A stretch of DNA of 64,000 nucleotides from Nocardioides sp. URHA0032 (GCF_000620645.1 NZ_KK211160.1:248001-312000), one strand, 5' to 3'. Positions 8,826 through 17,716 are shown, counted from the stretch's first letter. The notes: a model not told the origin generated them from the letters alone. Program-made: numbers and translations.

Positions 8826-8912
8826 GATACCCGGTGAGCCGGGTATCACCACGCTTATCGGGTGTTGCAATGCCCGTGAAGCGACGGGATACCCGGTTAG
8901 CCGGGTATCCCG
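8826..8912. repeat. Cluster of extragenic palindromes
   Basis: Two inverted repeats share a core. GATACCCGG / CCGGGTATC (8826-8847, 9-bp arms, loop TGAG) and a perfect 12-bp-arm copy CGGGATACCCGG / CCGGGTATCCCG (8885-8912, loop TTAG). Between them, 8852-8883 is a third, imperfect palindrome built on CGCTT/AAGCG and CGGG/CCCG arms around TTGCAA. The second copy overlaps the TAA stop of the flavoprotein gene. It could be a terminator for that gene, an operator for the aminotransferase, or a dispersed REP-like element; the repeated identical core favours REP or operator. Confidence 0.7.
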
Positions 8913-10369
8913 GCAGCGTGCCGCCCGGCCCGCCGACCGAAGAACGACCCCTCACCGAGCTGGGTGCCGGAGCAGTAGCCCTTGCCGTCCTGGGCGATGT
9001 TGGACGCGCAGGCACCGGCGGCGTACAGGCCCGGGATGACCGAGCCGTCGGGGCGCTGGGCCTGGCCGTCGACGGACACCCGGATGCCGCCGAGGGTGAA
9101 GCCGGCGTACATCGCGTGCCCGAGCCGCAGGTCGAAGACCGCCCACGGACCGGTGTCCTGGGGGGCCAGCCACTCGGCAGCCTTGTGGAAGTCGAGGTCC
9201 TCTCCGGCGGCCGCCATCTTGTTGTAGCGCTCGAGCGTCGCGGCGACCGACCCGGCCGGCAGGTCGAGCGCCGACTCCAGCTCCGCGATCGTCTCGTAGC
9301 CGTCGATGAGCGGGACCAGGGGGAACTTCGGGTACTCGACGTGCTCGCTGTCGACGACGAGGTACGCCGTGTGGTCGGCCTGCTCCATCACGAACTGCGA
9401 GGTCCGCGAGTGGTAGCCGTCCTCGCCGCAGAAGCGCTCGCCGTCCTTGTTCACGATGACGCCGGTCATCAGCGACGACGGCGGGTAGAACGGCGCGGTG
9501 ATGAACGGCTCCTCCATGTGCCGGAGCTCGGCGCCGGCGGAGGCGCCGAGGCGGATGCCGAGGCCGTCGTCGTACGTCGAGCCCAGCGTGAACGGCTTCT
9601 CGGCGAGGGACGGGGTGTACGACGCGACCATGTCGGGGTTCATCACGAAGCCGCCCGCGGCGACGACCACCGCGCCGGCGGCGATGACGCCCGTGTCCTC
9701 GAACGACCGCCAGGCGAGGCCGACGACGGTGTCGCCGTCCACCACGAGGTTGGTCGCGCCGGTCTCGTAGCGGACCTCGACCCCGGCCTCCTCGATCCGG
9801 GCGCGCAGCAGGTCCATCACCATCCTGGTGCCCTCGGTGTCGCCCGGCACCGGCACCTTGTGCCCGCGTGGCGCCGGCGTCGCCTGCTCCTTGAACGGCC
9901 AGACCTTCTCGTTGCCGGTGAACATCAGCCCCTCGGTGCCGGGCTGGATGACGGCCTTCTCCGGGTAGTAGGAGCGCTCGAACTCGAACCCGAGCGACTC
10001 GAGCCAGTCGAAGTGCTCGACCGAGCCGTCGCAGTACGCGCGGATCTTGTCGGGCTCGGGATCCTTGGAGGCCGCGACGAGGTACGCGTACATCTCGTCG
10101 GCGGAGTCCGCCCACCCGGTCGCCTGCTGCACGGCCGTCCCGCCGCCGAGGTAGAAGTGGCCACCGGACATCGCGGACGTGCCCCCGTGGACCGCGGCCT
10201 TCTCCAGCAGCAGCACCCGGGCGCCCGCTCGTGCGGCCTCCAGCGCCGCGCAAGCCCCGGCGATGCCGAAGCCGACCACGACGACGTCGTACCGCTCGGC
10301 GCCCTCGCCGCTGTCGGGGACCAGGACGGAGGCGGGGAGGACGTCGGGGATGGCGGTGCCGCTGCTCAT
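8897..10369 (-). CDS. FAD-dependent dehydrogenase, 3-ketosteroid dehydrogenase/fumarate-reductase type
   Basis: A 490-residue flavoprotein. The dinucleotide-binding GFGIAG is at residues 33-38, followed by an acidic strand end (LLLEK) and the HGGTSAMSGG segment typical of the FAD-binding-2 family. The C-terminal GLYAAGACA motif closes the FAD site. Family members include 3-ketosteroid delta-1-dehydrogenases and fumarate reductase flavoproteins. A KstR-like box 11 bases upstream supports steroid or related lipid breakdown, but substrate specificity is not proven. The short spacing from box to ATG suggests a leaderless or near-leaderless transcript. The stop codon lies inside a palindrome. Confidence 0.85.
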   Translation of the reverse strand: MSSGTAIPDVLPASVLVPDSGEGAERYDVVVVGFGIAGACAALEAARAGARVLLLEKAAVHGGTSAMSGGHFYLGGGTAVQQATGWADSADEMYAYLVAASKDPEPDKIRAYCDGSVEHFDWLESLGFEFERSYYPEKAVIQPGTEGLMFTGNEKVWPFKEQATPAPRGHKVPVPGDTEGTRMVMDLLRARIEEAGVEVRYETGATNLVVDGDTVVGLAWRSFEDTGVIAAGAVVVAAGGFVMNPDMVASYTPSLAEKPFTLGSTYDDGLGIRLGASAGAELRHMEEPFITAPFYPPSSLMTGVIVNKDGERFCGEDGYHSRTSQFVMEQADHTAYLVVDSEHVEYPKFPLVPLIDGYETIAELESALDLPAGSVAATLERYNKMAAAGEDLDFHKAAEWLAPQDTGPWAVFDLRLGHAMYAGFTLGGIRVSVDGQAQRPDGSVIPGLYAAGACASNIAQDGKGYCSGTQLGEGSFFGRRAGRHAAGIPG

Positions 10370-10379
10370 GGGTCAAATC

Positions 10380-10398
10380 TAGAACAAGTTTCAGTTCT
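10380..10398 (-). promoter_or_regulatory. KstR-like operator upstream of the flavoprotein
   Basis: On the minus strand this reads AGAACTGAAACTTGTTCTA. Its inner part on the plus strand, TAGAACAAGTTTCA (10380-10393), fits the known KstR consensus TNNAACNNGTTNNA exactly. Outer arms AGAAC/GTTCT form an inverted repeat with 8 bases between. It ends 11 bases before the ATG, so a bound repressor would block the promoter. KstR is the TetR-family regulator of cholesterol catabolism in actinobacteria; no kstR gene is in this window. Confidence 0.6.
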
Positions 10399-10467
10399 GC
10401 GGAACGTCGGCCCGCCCGGCCGCACCTATACACTCGGGCCCCGCCCCGACGATCGCCGAGGTGACCT

Positions 10468-11970
10468 GTGTCGTTCGACGTCCATCAGCTCGACACGTTC
10501 GTCCTGGTGGGCTCCGCGGTGACCCTGCTGGCGATCCTCGCGGTCCGGGTCTCCTCGCGGGCCGGCCTGCCGAGCCTGCTGATCTACCTGCTCATGGGTG
10601 TCGCGCTCGGTGAGTCCGGCGCTGGCATCCAGTTCGAGAACGCCGAGGTCGCGCACTCGCTCGGCTTCGCGGCGCTGGCGGTGATCCTCGCCGAGGGCGG
10701 CCTGACGACCAGCTGGCGCGAGATCCGCCCGGTCGCCCGGATGGGGCTCTCGCTCGCGACGATCGGGGTCGCGGTCTCGGTCGCGGTCGTGGCCGTGGGC
10801 GCCCACTACGTGCTCGGGCTGCCGTGGCAGCTCGCGGTGCTGCTCGGGGCCGTCACCTCACCCACCGACGCGGCCGCGGTGTTCTCGGTGCTGCGCGTGG
10901 TGCCGCTGCCGCGGCGGCTGACCGGCACGCTCGAGGCCGAGTCCGGCCTCAACGACGCGCCGACGGTCGTGCTCGTGACGCTCGTGTCGTCGGGCGCCGC
11001 GCAGGAGCACGGCGTGCTGGCGGTGCTCGGGATCGTCGGGTACGAGCTCGTCGTCGGCACGGGGTTCGGCCTGGCTGCCGGGTTCGGCGGCGCCTGGGTC
11101 ATGCGCCGCGCGGCGCTGCCCTCCTCCGGCCTGTACCCGCTCGCGGTGCTGACCCTGGCCTTCCTGGCGTACGGCGCGGCGGCGTTCGTGCACGGGTCCG
11201 GCTTCGCCGCCGTGTACGTCGCCGCGCTGGTGCTCGGCAACACCGAGCTGCCGCACCGCACCGCCACCAGGTCGTTCGCCGAGGGTGTCGCCTGGCTGGC
11301 CCAGATCGGGCTCTTCGTGATGCTCGGCCTGCTGCTCTCACCGGGCCGGATCACCCTCGACTCGGTCGGCCTGGCGGTCGCGGCTGGGCTGATCCTCACG
11401 CTGGCGGCCCGGCCCCTCTCGGTGCTCGTGAGCGCCGTCGTGCAACCGATGTCCCGGCGAGAGCTGGGCTTCATCTCCTGGGCCGGGCTGCGTGGGGCCG
11501 TGCCGATCGTGCTGACGACCATCCCGCTGGCCGAAGGGGTCGACGGGGCGGCCCGGCTGTTCGACATCGTGTTCGTGATGGTCGTCATCTACACCCTGCT
11601 CACCGGGCCGACGCTGCCCGCGGCAGCCCGGCTGCTGAAGGTCGCCCGCCGCTCCGAGCCGCGGGGGCTCGACGTCGAGGCCGCGCCCCTCGAGCGGATC
11701 GCGGCCGACCTGCTGCAGGTGACGATCAGCCCGGTGTCGCAGATGCACGGCGTCGAGGTGGGTGAGCTGCGGCTGCCGCGCGGCTCGTCGGTCGCGATGG
11801 TGATCCGGGAGGGGGAGACGATCGTGCCCGAGCGCCGTACCGTGCTCCGGCACGGCGACGACCTGCTCGTCGTGGCGCCCCGGAAGCTGCGCGAGCAGAC
11901 CGAGGAGCGGCTGCGGCAGGTCAGCGAGCACGGGCGGCTGGCGCAGTGGCTGGGGACCCGGCGGCGCTAG
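10468..11970 (+). CDS. Potassium/proton antiporter, CPA1 family with RCK-C domain
   Basis: A 500-residue membrane transporter. About 12 hydrophobic helices fill residues 1-390, with the CPA exchanger pattern TSPTDAAAVFSVLR (around 130-143) and a conserved ESGLNDAP segment near 155-162 that holds the ion-binding acidic residues. The C-terminal 90 residues, including LPRGSSVAMV, look like a TrkA-C (RCK-C) regulatory domain. It would expel K+ or Na+ in exchange for H+. GTG at 10468 is preceded by GAGGTGA. It is convergent with the LytR_C gene, overlapping it by 4 bases. Confidence 0.9.
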   Translation: MSFDVHQLDTFVLVGSAVTLLAILAVRVSSRAGLPSLLIYLLMGVALGESGAGIQFENAEVAHSLGFAALAVILAEGGLTTSWREIRPVARMGLSLATIGVAVSVAVVAVGAHYVLGLPWQLAVLLGAVTSPTDAAAVFSVLRVVPLPRRLTGTLEAESGLNDAPTVVLVTLVSSGAAQEHGVLAVLGIVGYELVVGTGFGLAAGFGGAWVMRRAALPSSGLYPLAVLTLAFLAYGAAAFVHGSGFAAVYVAALVLGNTELPHRTATRSFAEGVAWLAQIGLFVMLGLLLSPGRITLDSVGLAVAAGLILTLAARPLSVLVSAVVQPMSRRELGFISWAGLRGAVPIVLTTIPLAEGVDGAARLFDIVFVMVVIYTLLTGPTLPAAARLLKVARRSEPRGLDVEAAPLERIAADLLQVTISPVSQMHGVEVGELRLPRGSSVAMVIREGETIVPERRTVLRHGDDLLVVAPRKLREQTEERLRQVSEHGRLAQWLGTRRR

Positions 11971-12467
11971 ACCGGCGGGCTGCAGATCTGGGCGTCGTCC
12001 GCAGCGACCTCGCGGCGGTCGCCCTTGACGAGCGCGGTGAAGTCGTCGCCCACGACGACGGTGACCCCCGCCCCGAGGCCGTCGCGGCGCTCGATGTCGA
12101 CCCGGCCGCCGAGCTGGCTCGCGACCAGCAGCACGGCGGGGTTGGTGGGCTCGGTCGTCCAGATCGCGACGTCGTCGACCTTCCCCGCAGAGGTGTTGCC
12201 GCTGTTGCCCTCGGCGAACCCGTCGTCGATGAACGACTGCATCACCCGGCCGGCCAGGCCCTCCCGGGTGCCGGCGTTGTAGACGCTGACCGTGACGTCC
12301 TGGGGGAACACCTTGTCGCCCTTGGCGATCGACCGCGTGCTGCACAGCGGGGTGTCGACCTTGGCGGGCAGCGGCTCGGTCGCGGCGCTCCAACCCCACA
12401 CGGCGGCGAGCACGAGGAGCAGGGCCAGCGCGGTGATGGTGATCGCCGACCGGGCCCCCTGCGTCAT
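11967..12467 (-). CDS. LytR_C domain protein, membrane anchored
   Basis: A 166-residue protein with a short cytoplasmic tail, one transmembrane helix (about 8-27) and an extracytoplasmic domain containing VSVYNAGTREGLAGRV, the opening of the LytR C-terminal domain. That domain occurs at the end of LCP cell-wall ligases and also alone in actinobacteria. The function of stand-alone copies is unknown. The ATG overlaps the stop of the VapB-like gene by 3 bases, so the two are translated together, an arrangement I recall from other actinobacteria. Confidence 0.8.
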   Translation of the reverse strand: MTQGARSAITITALALLLVLAAVWGWSAATEPLPAKVDTPLCSTRSIAKGDKVFPQDVTVSVYNAGTREGLAGRVMQSFIDDGFAEGNSGNTSAGKVDDVAIWTTEPTNPAVLLVASQLGGRVDIERRDGLGAGVTVVVGDDFTALVKGDRREVAADDAQICSPPV

Positions 12468-12763
12468 CAGCCCTCCAGCGTGTGGACGCGGGCGTGCAGC
12501 ACGTTGCGCTGCTGGAGCGCGGCCCGGAGCGCGCGGTGCAGGCCGTCCTCGAGGTAGAGGTCACCCCGCCACTCGACGACGTGTGCGAACAGGTCGCCGT
12601 AGAAGGTGGAGTCCTCGTCGAGGAGCGCCGCGAGCTGGAGGGTGTCCTTGGTGGTGACGAGCTGGTCGAGCCGGACCTGGCGCGGCGGGACGGCGGCCCA
12701 GGCCCGGGAGGAGAGCCCGTGGTCGGGGTAGGGCCTCCCGACACCGACGCGCTTGAAGATCAC
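12467..12763 (-). CDS. VapB-like antitoxin-family protein without a visible toxin
   Basis: A 98-residue protein resembling a family often named 'type II toxin-antitoxin VapB' in actinobacteria, with the conserved blocks FKRVGVGRPYPDHG, VRLDQLVTTKDTL, EDSTFYGDLFAHVV and YLEDGLHRALRAALQQR. No PIN-domain toxin lies beside it, and its partner gene encodes a LytR_C protein, so the antitoxin label is probably misleading. The GTG at 12763 fits the start of the conserved block; an upstream ATG adds only low-complexity sequence. The family match is from memory of homologues. Confidence 0.75.
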   Translation of the reverse strand: MIFKRVGVGRPYPDHGLSSRAWAAVPPRQVRLDQLVTTKDTLQLAALLDEDSTFYGDLFAHVVEWRGDLYLEDGLHRALRAALQQRNVLHARVHTLEG

Positions 12764-12815
12764 CGCGCGATTGTAACGAGGCCCTCCCCGGCCGGGGCTC
12801 ACCCGTGAAGGGCGG

Positions 12816-12989
12816 TCACGCGGTCCAGCGGACCGCCTCGTCGAAGTGATCGGCGAGCGCGTGCACGCCGCGCAGGTCCGCGCGCTCCTCCATCAGCGAG
12901 GTGAGCGCCTGGGCGTGCCGGAGCCGCAGCGCGGCCCGCTGCTCGCGGAGCTGGGCGAGCTCGGTCTCGGGGGTGACGGGGTTCTCCAT
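12816..12989 (-). CDS. Small hypothetical helical protein
   Basis: A 57-residue charged protein predicted to be one long helix or coiled coil (residues 7-40, rich in Glu, Arg, Leu). The ATG at 12989 has a strong AGGAGG 7 bases upstream, the main support for a real gene. The in-frame extension upstream to 13154 overlaps the opposite promoter region and is unlikely. No family is recognised. Confidence 0.6.
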   Translation of the reverse strand: MENPVTPETELAQLREQRAALRLRHAQALTSLMEERADLRGVHALADHFDEAVRWTA

Positions 12990-13098
12990 CAGGGCCTCCT
13001 GGGTCGTGCGTCGAACGGTCGGTGACCCGAGTGTGGATCGTTCACGTCGCCGGGAGGTTGACCATGCGTTACGAGCAGGTAAGCGATGACGCGCGAGC

Positions 13099-13117
13099 AG
13101 AACTGGAATACGTTCTA
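13099..13117 (+). promoter_or_regulatory. KstR-like operator upstream of the NTF2-like gene
   Basis: Reads AGAACTGGAATACGTTCTA, 15 of 19 identical to the box upstream of the flavoprotein when both are read toward their genes. The inner TGGAATACGTTCTA differs from the KstR consensus TNNAACNNGTTNNA by one base. It ends 5 bases before the GTG, so the gene is probably transcribed without a leader. Confidence 0.55.
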
Positions 13118-13122
13118 CTTTC

Positions 13123-13572
13123 GTGGACGACATCACGGCGATCAGCCAGCTCAAGTACCGCTACCTGCGCTCCCTCGACACCAAGGCCTGGGACGAGTTC
13201 GCCGACTGCTTCGTGCCGGAGGCGACCGGCGACTACAACGGCCTGGTCTTCGACGACCGCGCCGCGCTGGTCTCGTACATGAAGGAGAACCTCCCCGAGG
13301 GGTTCCTCACCATGCACCAGGTCCACCACCCCGAGGTGAGCGTCGACGGTGACGCCGCCTCCGGGCGCTGGTACCTCCAGGACAAGGTGATCGTCCCGGC
13401 CGTCCAGTTCATGCTCGAGGGCGCTGCGTTCTACGACGACCGCTACGTGCGGACGCCTGCCGGCTGGCGGGTCGCGCACACCGGCTACCGGCGTACCTTC
13501 GAGATCACCTACGACCTCGCCGACCTGCCCGGCACCAGGATCAACGGGCCGGGCGAGCACACGCACGTGTGA
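13123..13572 (+). CDS. NTF2-like (SnoaL-like) protein
   Basis: A 149-residue protein of the cone-shaped NTF2/ketosteroid-isomerase fold: an N-terminal helix with LKYRYLRSLDTKAWDEF, then a DYNG-type strand, and VHHPEVSVDGDAASGRWYLQD in the middle. Many members are hydratases, isomerases or ligand binders in steroid or polyketide metabolism. The KstR-like box suggests steroid-linked expression. GTG at 13123 lies 5 bases after that box. Catalytic residues of ketosteroid isomerase cannot be assigned with confidence. Confidence 0.75.
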   Translation: MDDITAISQLKYRYLRSLDTKAWDEFADCFVPEATGDYNGLVFDDRAALVSYMKENLPEGFLTMHQVHHPEVSVDGDAASGRWYLQDKVIVPAVQFMLEGAAFYDDRYVRTPAGWRVAHTGYRRTFEITYDLADLPGTRINGPGEHTHV

Positions 13573-13583
13573 CTCCCTCGCCT

Positions 13584-13606
13584 CCCTGGTCGCAGCTTCA
13601 CCAGGG
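13584..13606. terminator. Bidirectional terminator candidate
   Basis: CCCTGGT (13584-13590) pairs with ACCAGGG (13600-13606) around a 9-base loop in the gap between the convergent NTF2-like and eccC genes. There is no long T run, as is usual in GC-rich actinobacteria. Confidence 0.45.
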
Positions 13607-13680
13607 GATCGTGCCGAGCCTGCACTCCCCGTGGAACCGCAGCAGCGGCAAGCGACGGCGAGCGGCAGCCGCGCACCAGC

Positions 13681-16600
13681 TCACAGGCTGGGCTCGCACC
13701 ACGCCATCTGCACGACCTCGACCCCGCGATCGCGGGAGACCAGCCGGCCCCGGCCCGGCGGGCCGGGCTGCGGCTTCTGGTTGCCCAGCAGCGGGCCCTC
13801 GTCCGCGCTGCCGGCGAGCAGCAGGCCGGGCATGGCCAGGTCGCGCAGCGACTGGACGATCGGCTCGTACAGCGCCCGCGACGCGCCACCGGACCGGCGG
13901 GCGACGGCGAGGTGCAGGCCGACGTCGCGAGCCTGCGCGAGCAGCGGCTGGAGGGCGGCGACCGGTGAGCTCTGCTGGGTGGCGACCAGGTCGTAGTCGT
14001 CGACGATCACGAACACCTCGGCGCCGGTCCACCAGGAGCGGCTGCGGAGCTGGTCGGGGGTGACGTCCGGGCCCGCGATCCGGCCCTCGAGGTACGACGC
14101 GAGGTCGTGCAGCGCGGGCTGCGCCTGTGCGGCGGAGGTCAGGTAGTTGAGCAGGTACTCGTCGGGCACCTCGCCGAGCAGCGAGCGCCGGTAGTCGACG
14201 ATGACGAGCTGCGCCTCCTTCGGCGACCGGGTCCGCATCACCTCGTGCGCGTACGCGCGCAGCACGCCGCTCTTCCCGGACTGGCCGTCGCCGAACATCA
14301 ACAGGTGCGGCTCGGCGTCCACGTCGAGGCCGACCGCGGCCAGCTCGCGCTCGTCGACCGCGAGCAGGAGCCGGCGGTCCTCCGCCGGCACCATGGCGCG
14401 CACCTCGTCGAGGCCGATCCGCTCCGGGAGTAGCCGCAGCTTCGGTCCGGGTGGTCCGTCCCACGCGGCCGCGACCCGCTTGATCACGTCCTCGACCCCC
14501 TCGCCGAGGCTCTCGACGTCCGCAGTGCCGTCGACGCGGGGCAGCGCGGCGAGGAAGTGCAGCTTGCCCTGCACCAGACCGCGGCCCGGCCGGCCGGCCG
14601 GGACCAGCGCCGCGATCTTGCGATCGATCTCGGAGTCCATCGGGTCACCGAGCCGCAGCTCGAGCCGGGTGCCGAACAGGTCCCGCATCGCGGCGCGGAA
14701 GTCGGCCCACCGCGCCGCACCGACGACCAGGTGCAGGCCGAACGTCAGGCCGCGGGCCGCGAGCTGCTGCAGCTCCACCTCCAGGTCGTCGAAGTCCGCA
14801 CGCAGCGTCGACCAGCCGTCGACGACCAGGAACAGGTCGCCGTACCCGTCGTCGGCCCGGCCGTCGCGACGCCGCGAGCGGTAGGTCTCGATGGAGTCGA
14901 TGCCGTGGGCACGGAAGTAGGCCTCGCGGCGGTCCACGACGTTGGCCACCTCGGCCACGACCCGGCGTACGACGTCGGGCTCGGACCGGGTGCCGACCCC
15001 GGCGACGTGCGGCAGCTCGGTGAACGGCGCGAACGTGCCGCCGCCGAAGTCGAGCACGTAGAAGTGCGACTCCTGCGGGGTGGTCGTCAACGACATGCTC
15101 GTCACGATCGTGCGGAGCAGCGTGCTCTTGCCGCTGCGCGGCCCGCCGACGACCGCCACGTGGCCGCCCGAGCCGGAGAGGTCGATGGTGAGCGTGTCCC
15201 GGCGCTGCTCGCGCGGCCGGTCCACGGTGCCCAGCGGTACGACGAGGCCGCCGGCCCCACGCCAGCGCGGCGAGACGAGGCCGAGGTCCGGGTGCTCGCC
15301 GAGGTCCGGCATCAGCGCGTCGACCGTGTCCGGGACGTCGAGCGGCGGCAGCCACACCTGGTGCGCCGCCGGACCCTGGCCGGTCATGTGCCGGACCGCG
15401 ATGTCGAGCAACGACTCCTGGTCGCCGGGCTCCTGCACCACGACCGGCTCCGGCTCCGGTTCGGCCACGTCGAGCTTCAGCACCTCCGAGATCGTGAACG
15501 GGAGGATCCCCTGGACGTGGCCGCCCTCGTCGCGCCGGACCCGCGCCCGGCCCGACGGCGGCCCGGAGACGTACGCCGCCTTGAACCTCAGCATCGTCGT
15601 CGGGTCCGGCTTGAGGTAGCCGAGACCGGGGTCCGCGGGCAGCTCGTAGGCGTCGGGCACGCCGAGGACGGTGCGCGACTCGCCGGCACTGAAGGTCCGG
15701 AGCCCGACCCGGTAGGAGAGGTGGGACTCGAGCCCGCGCAGCCGGCCCTCCTCGAGCCGCTGGGAGGCGAGCAGCAGGTGCAGGCCGAGCGAGCGCCCGA
15801 GCCGGCCGATGGCGACGAAGAGGTCGATGAACTCCGGCTTCGCGGACAGCATCTCGGAGAACTCGTCGACGACGACGAACAGCGACGGCAGCGGTGCGAG
15901 GACCTCCCCGGAGGCCCGCGCCTTCTCGTAGTCACGGATCGAGGCGAAGTTGCCCGCGTCGCGGAGCAGCTCCTGGCGGCGCACCATCTCACCCGACAGC
16001 GCGTCCTGCATGCGGTCGACCAGCGTGAGCTCCTGGGCCAGGTTCGTGATGACCGCGGAGACGTGCGGCAGGTCGGTCATGCCGGCGAAGGTCGCGCCGC
16101 CCTTGAAGTCGACGAGCACCATGTTCAGCTGCTCGGGGGAGTGCGTGAGCGCGAGGCCGAGCACCAGGGTGCGCAGGAACTCGGACTTGCCGGACCCGGT
16201 CGCGCCGATCACCAGGCCGTGCGGGCCCATGCCCTGCTGGGCGGACTCCTTGATGTCGAGGTGCACGACCGAGCCGCCCTCGCCGAGGCCGATCGGCACT
16301 CGCAGCCGGTCCCGGGCGGGGCGCGGGCGCCACGCCGTGCCCGGGTCGAAGGAGTGCACGTCGCCGAGCGCCAGCAGCTCCATGAAGTCGGCCGGGCCGG
16401 CGATCTCGCCGGTGCCCTGGTCGACGACGCCGGTCGACCTCGTGTGCAACGGCGTGAGCCGGCGGGCGAACGCCTCCGCGGTCGGCAGCGAGCACTGGTC
16501 GGCGGTGGCCCGGATCGGGTCCTCGCGCAGCCGGAGCGCGAGCACCGGGCAGCGGCCGTGCTCGTCCGGCTCGCCCTCGATCTGGATGCGCAGCCGGCTC

Positions 16601-17655
16601 GCGTCGTCGAGCTCGTCCCAGCGCGACGGGAGGTCGAGCAAGGTGACGCCGTGCAGTCCGTCGGGGGGTACGACGTGGTTGCCGGGCGGCAGCTCGCCGC
16701 CGTCGATCACCAGCAGCACGTGCGGGGTCGCGGGCCGCTCGTCGGCGCCGAACCGGGGCCGCTCGCCGAGGTCGGCGGGCAGCAGGTTGGCGAGGTCGGC
16801 CAGCGACGTCGAGACCATCCGCATCGGCCCGACCGCGTCGGACTGGCGGGTCGACTGGGCGTGCGGCAGCCACTTCACCCAGTCCCAGTGGGCCAGGTGG
16901 CGCTCCGAGGTGAGCACGGCGACCACGAGGTGGTCAGGGGAGTGGAACGCGGTCGCCGAGCAGATGAGCGAGCGGGCGAGCGACCGGGCGTGCTCCTCGG
17001 GACCGCACACCTCGACCCGGTCGAACGCGCGCAGGTCCACCGACGCGGGCAGGTCCGGCTGGAGGCGGTGCACGACGAGCAGCCGGTGCAGCGCCGAGGC
17101 GGACGCCGGGTCGACCTGGTCGATCGGCGTGCTCTCCGGCGGGACCAGCTCCAGCGACAGCGGCTGCGCACACAGGCCGTAGCGGACGTGGAGGAAGTGC
17201 GGGTCGGACGTCCCGTGCTCCCACACCCGCGACCGCTCGTCGGCGAGCGCGGGCAGCGAGGACGGGTCGGGGTGGTGCCAGGTGAGCGCCTGGCGCTGCT
17301 GGTCGGCGGCGTCCCGGGCGACCTTCCGCACGTTGGCCAGGTAGCGCAGGTACTCCGTGCGCGACCCGGTCACCTGCTGGGTGCGCTGCTTCCGCTGCCG
17401 GTCGAGCTGCACGACGATGAAGCCGAGGGTGGCGAACAGGAACATGCCGGCCGCGATGAAGCCCCGGCCACCTGTCGACCGCCCCATGGTCGCCACGAGC
17501 ACGATCGAGCCGAGGCTGCCGAGCATCGGGATCGCGTTCATGAGCACGCCGCTCGCGCCCTCGTTGGGCTCGAGCTGGGGCGGCGGCTGCAGCACGATCT
17601 GCCCGGTCGGCACCTCGGGTGCCTCCAGGCGGGTGCCGCGGAGCGTCGTACTCAC
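13681..17655 (-). CDS. eccC: Type VII secretion ATPase EccC (fused EccCa-EccCb)
   Basis: A 1324-residue FtsK/SpoIIIE-type ATPase, the motor of ESX secretion. Two transmembrane helices lie in residues about 40-85. Three ATPase domains follow with intact Walker A motifs: GATGSGKSE near 482-490, GGPRSGKST near 836-845 and GDGQSGKSG near 1120-1129. Each has a Walker B-like strand (VLVDFKGG, YVLDFGGG, VIVDYRR). It is a single polypeptide, unlike the split EccCa/EccCb of ESX-1. The start is GTG at 17655, divergent from the first eccD-like gene with a 61-base shared promoter gap. In the complex it binds EccB, EccD and the C-terminal signals of substrates. Confidence 0.95.
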   Translation of the reverse strand: MSTTLRGTRLEAPEVPTGQIVLQPPPQLEPNEGASGVLMNAIPMLGSLGSIVLVATMGRSTGGRGFIAAGMFLFATLGFIVVQLDRQRKQRTQQVTGSRTEYLRYLANVRKVARDAADQQRQALTWHHPDPSSLPALADERSRVWEHGTSDPHFLHVRYGLCAQPLSLELVPPESTPIDQVDPASASALHRLLVVHRLQPDLPASVDLRAFDRVEVCGPEEHARSLARSLICSATAFHSPDHLVVAVLTSERHLAHWDWVKWLPHAQSTRQSDAVGPMRMVSTSLADLANLLPADLGERPRFGADERPATPHVLLVIDGGELPPGNHVVPPDGLHGVTLLDLPSRWDELDDASRLRIQIEGEPDEHGRCPVLALRLREDPIRATADQCSLPTAEAFARRLTPLHTRSTGVVDQGTGEIAGPADFMELLALGDVHSFDPGTAWRPRPARDRLRVPIGLGEGGSVVHLDIKESAQQGMGPHGLVIGATGSGKSEFLRTLVLGLALTHSPEQLNMVLVDFKGGATFAGMTDLPHVSAVITNLAQELTLVDRMQDALSGEMVRRQELLRDAGNFASIRDYEKARASGEVLAPLPSLFVVVDEFSEMLSAKPEFIDLFVAIGRLGRSLGLHLLLASQRLEEGRLRGLESHLSYRVGLRTFSAGESRTVLGVPDAYELPADPGLGYLKPDPTTMLRFKAAYVSGPPSGRARVRRDEGGHVQGILPFTISEVLKLDVAEPEPEPVVVQEPGDQESLLDIAVRHMTGQGPAAHQVWLPPLDVPDTVDALMPDLGEHPDLGLVSPRWRGAGGLVVPLGTVDRPREQRRDTLTIDLSGSGGHVAVVGGPRSGKSTLLRTIVTSMSLTTTPQESHFYVLDFGGGTFAPFTELPHVAGVGTRSEPDVVRRVVAEVANVVDRREAYFRAHGIDSIETYRSRRRDGRADDGYGDLFLVVDGWSTLRADFDDLEVELQQLAARGLTFGLHLVVGAARWADFRAAMRDLFGTRLELRLGDPMDSEIDRKIAALVPAGRPGRGLVQGKLHFLAALPRVDGTADVESLGEGVEDVIKRVAAAWDGPPGPKLRLLPERIGLDEVRAMVPAEDRRLLLAVDERELAAVGLDVDAEPHLLMFGDGQSGKSGVLRAYAHEVMRTRSPKEAQLVIVDYRRSLLGEVPDEYLLNYLTSAAQAQPALHDLASYLEGRIAGPDVTPDQLRSRSWWTGAEVFVIVDDYDLVATQQSSPVAALQPLLAQARDVGLHLAVARRSGGASRALYEPIVQSLRDLAMPGLLLAGSADEGPLLGNQKPQPGPPGRGRLVSRDRGVEVVQMAWCEPSL

Positions 17656-17716
17656 GTGCTGTGCCTACCCTTCGGAAGCGGGGTTGACGCCTCTGAAATG
17701 GGGGGAGGGTGACGGC

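Noticed and set aside
12467..12763. Type II toxin-antitoxin system
   Set aside because: The VapB-like family name is misleading: no PIN-domain or other toxin gene is adjacent, and the partner is a LytR_C protein.
14557..17712. A 1051-residue open frame on the plus strand opposite eccC
   Set aside because: High GC leaves few stops; composition is Arg/Ala/Gly rich without domains, while eccC on the other strand has three complete ATPase domains.
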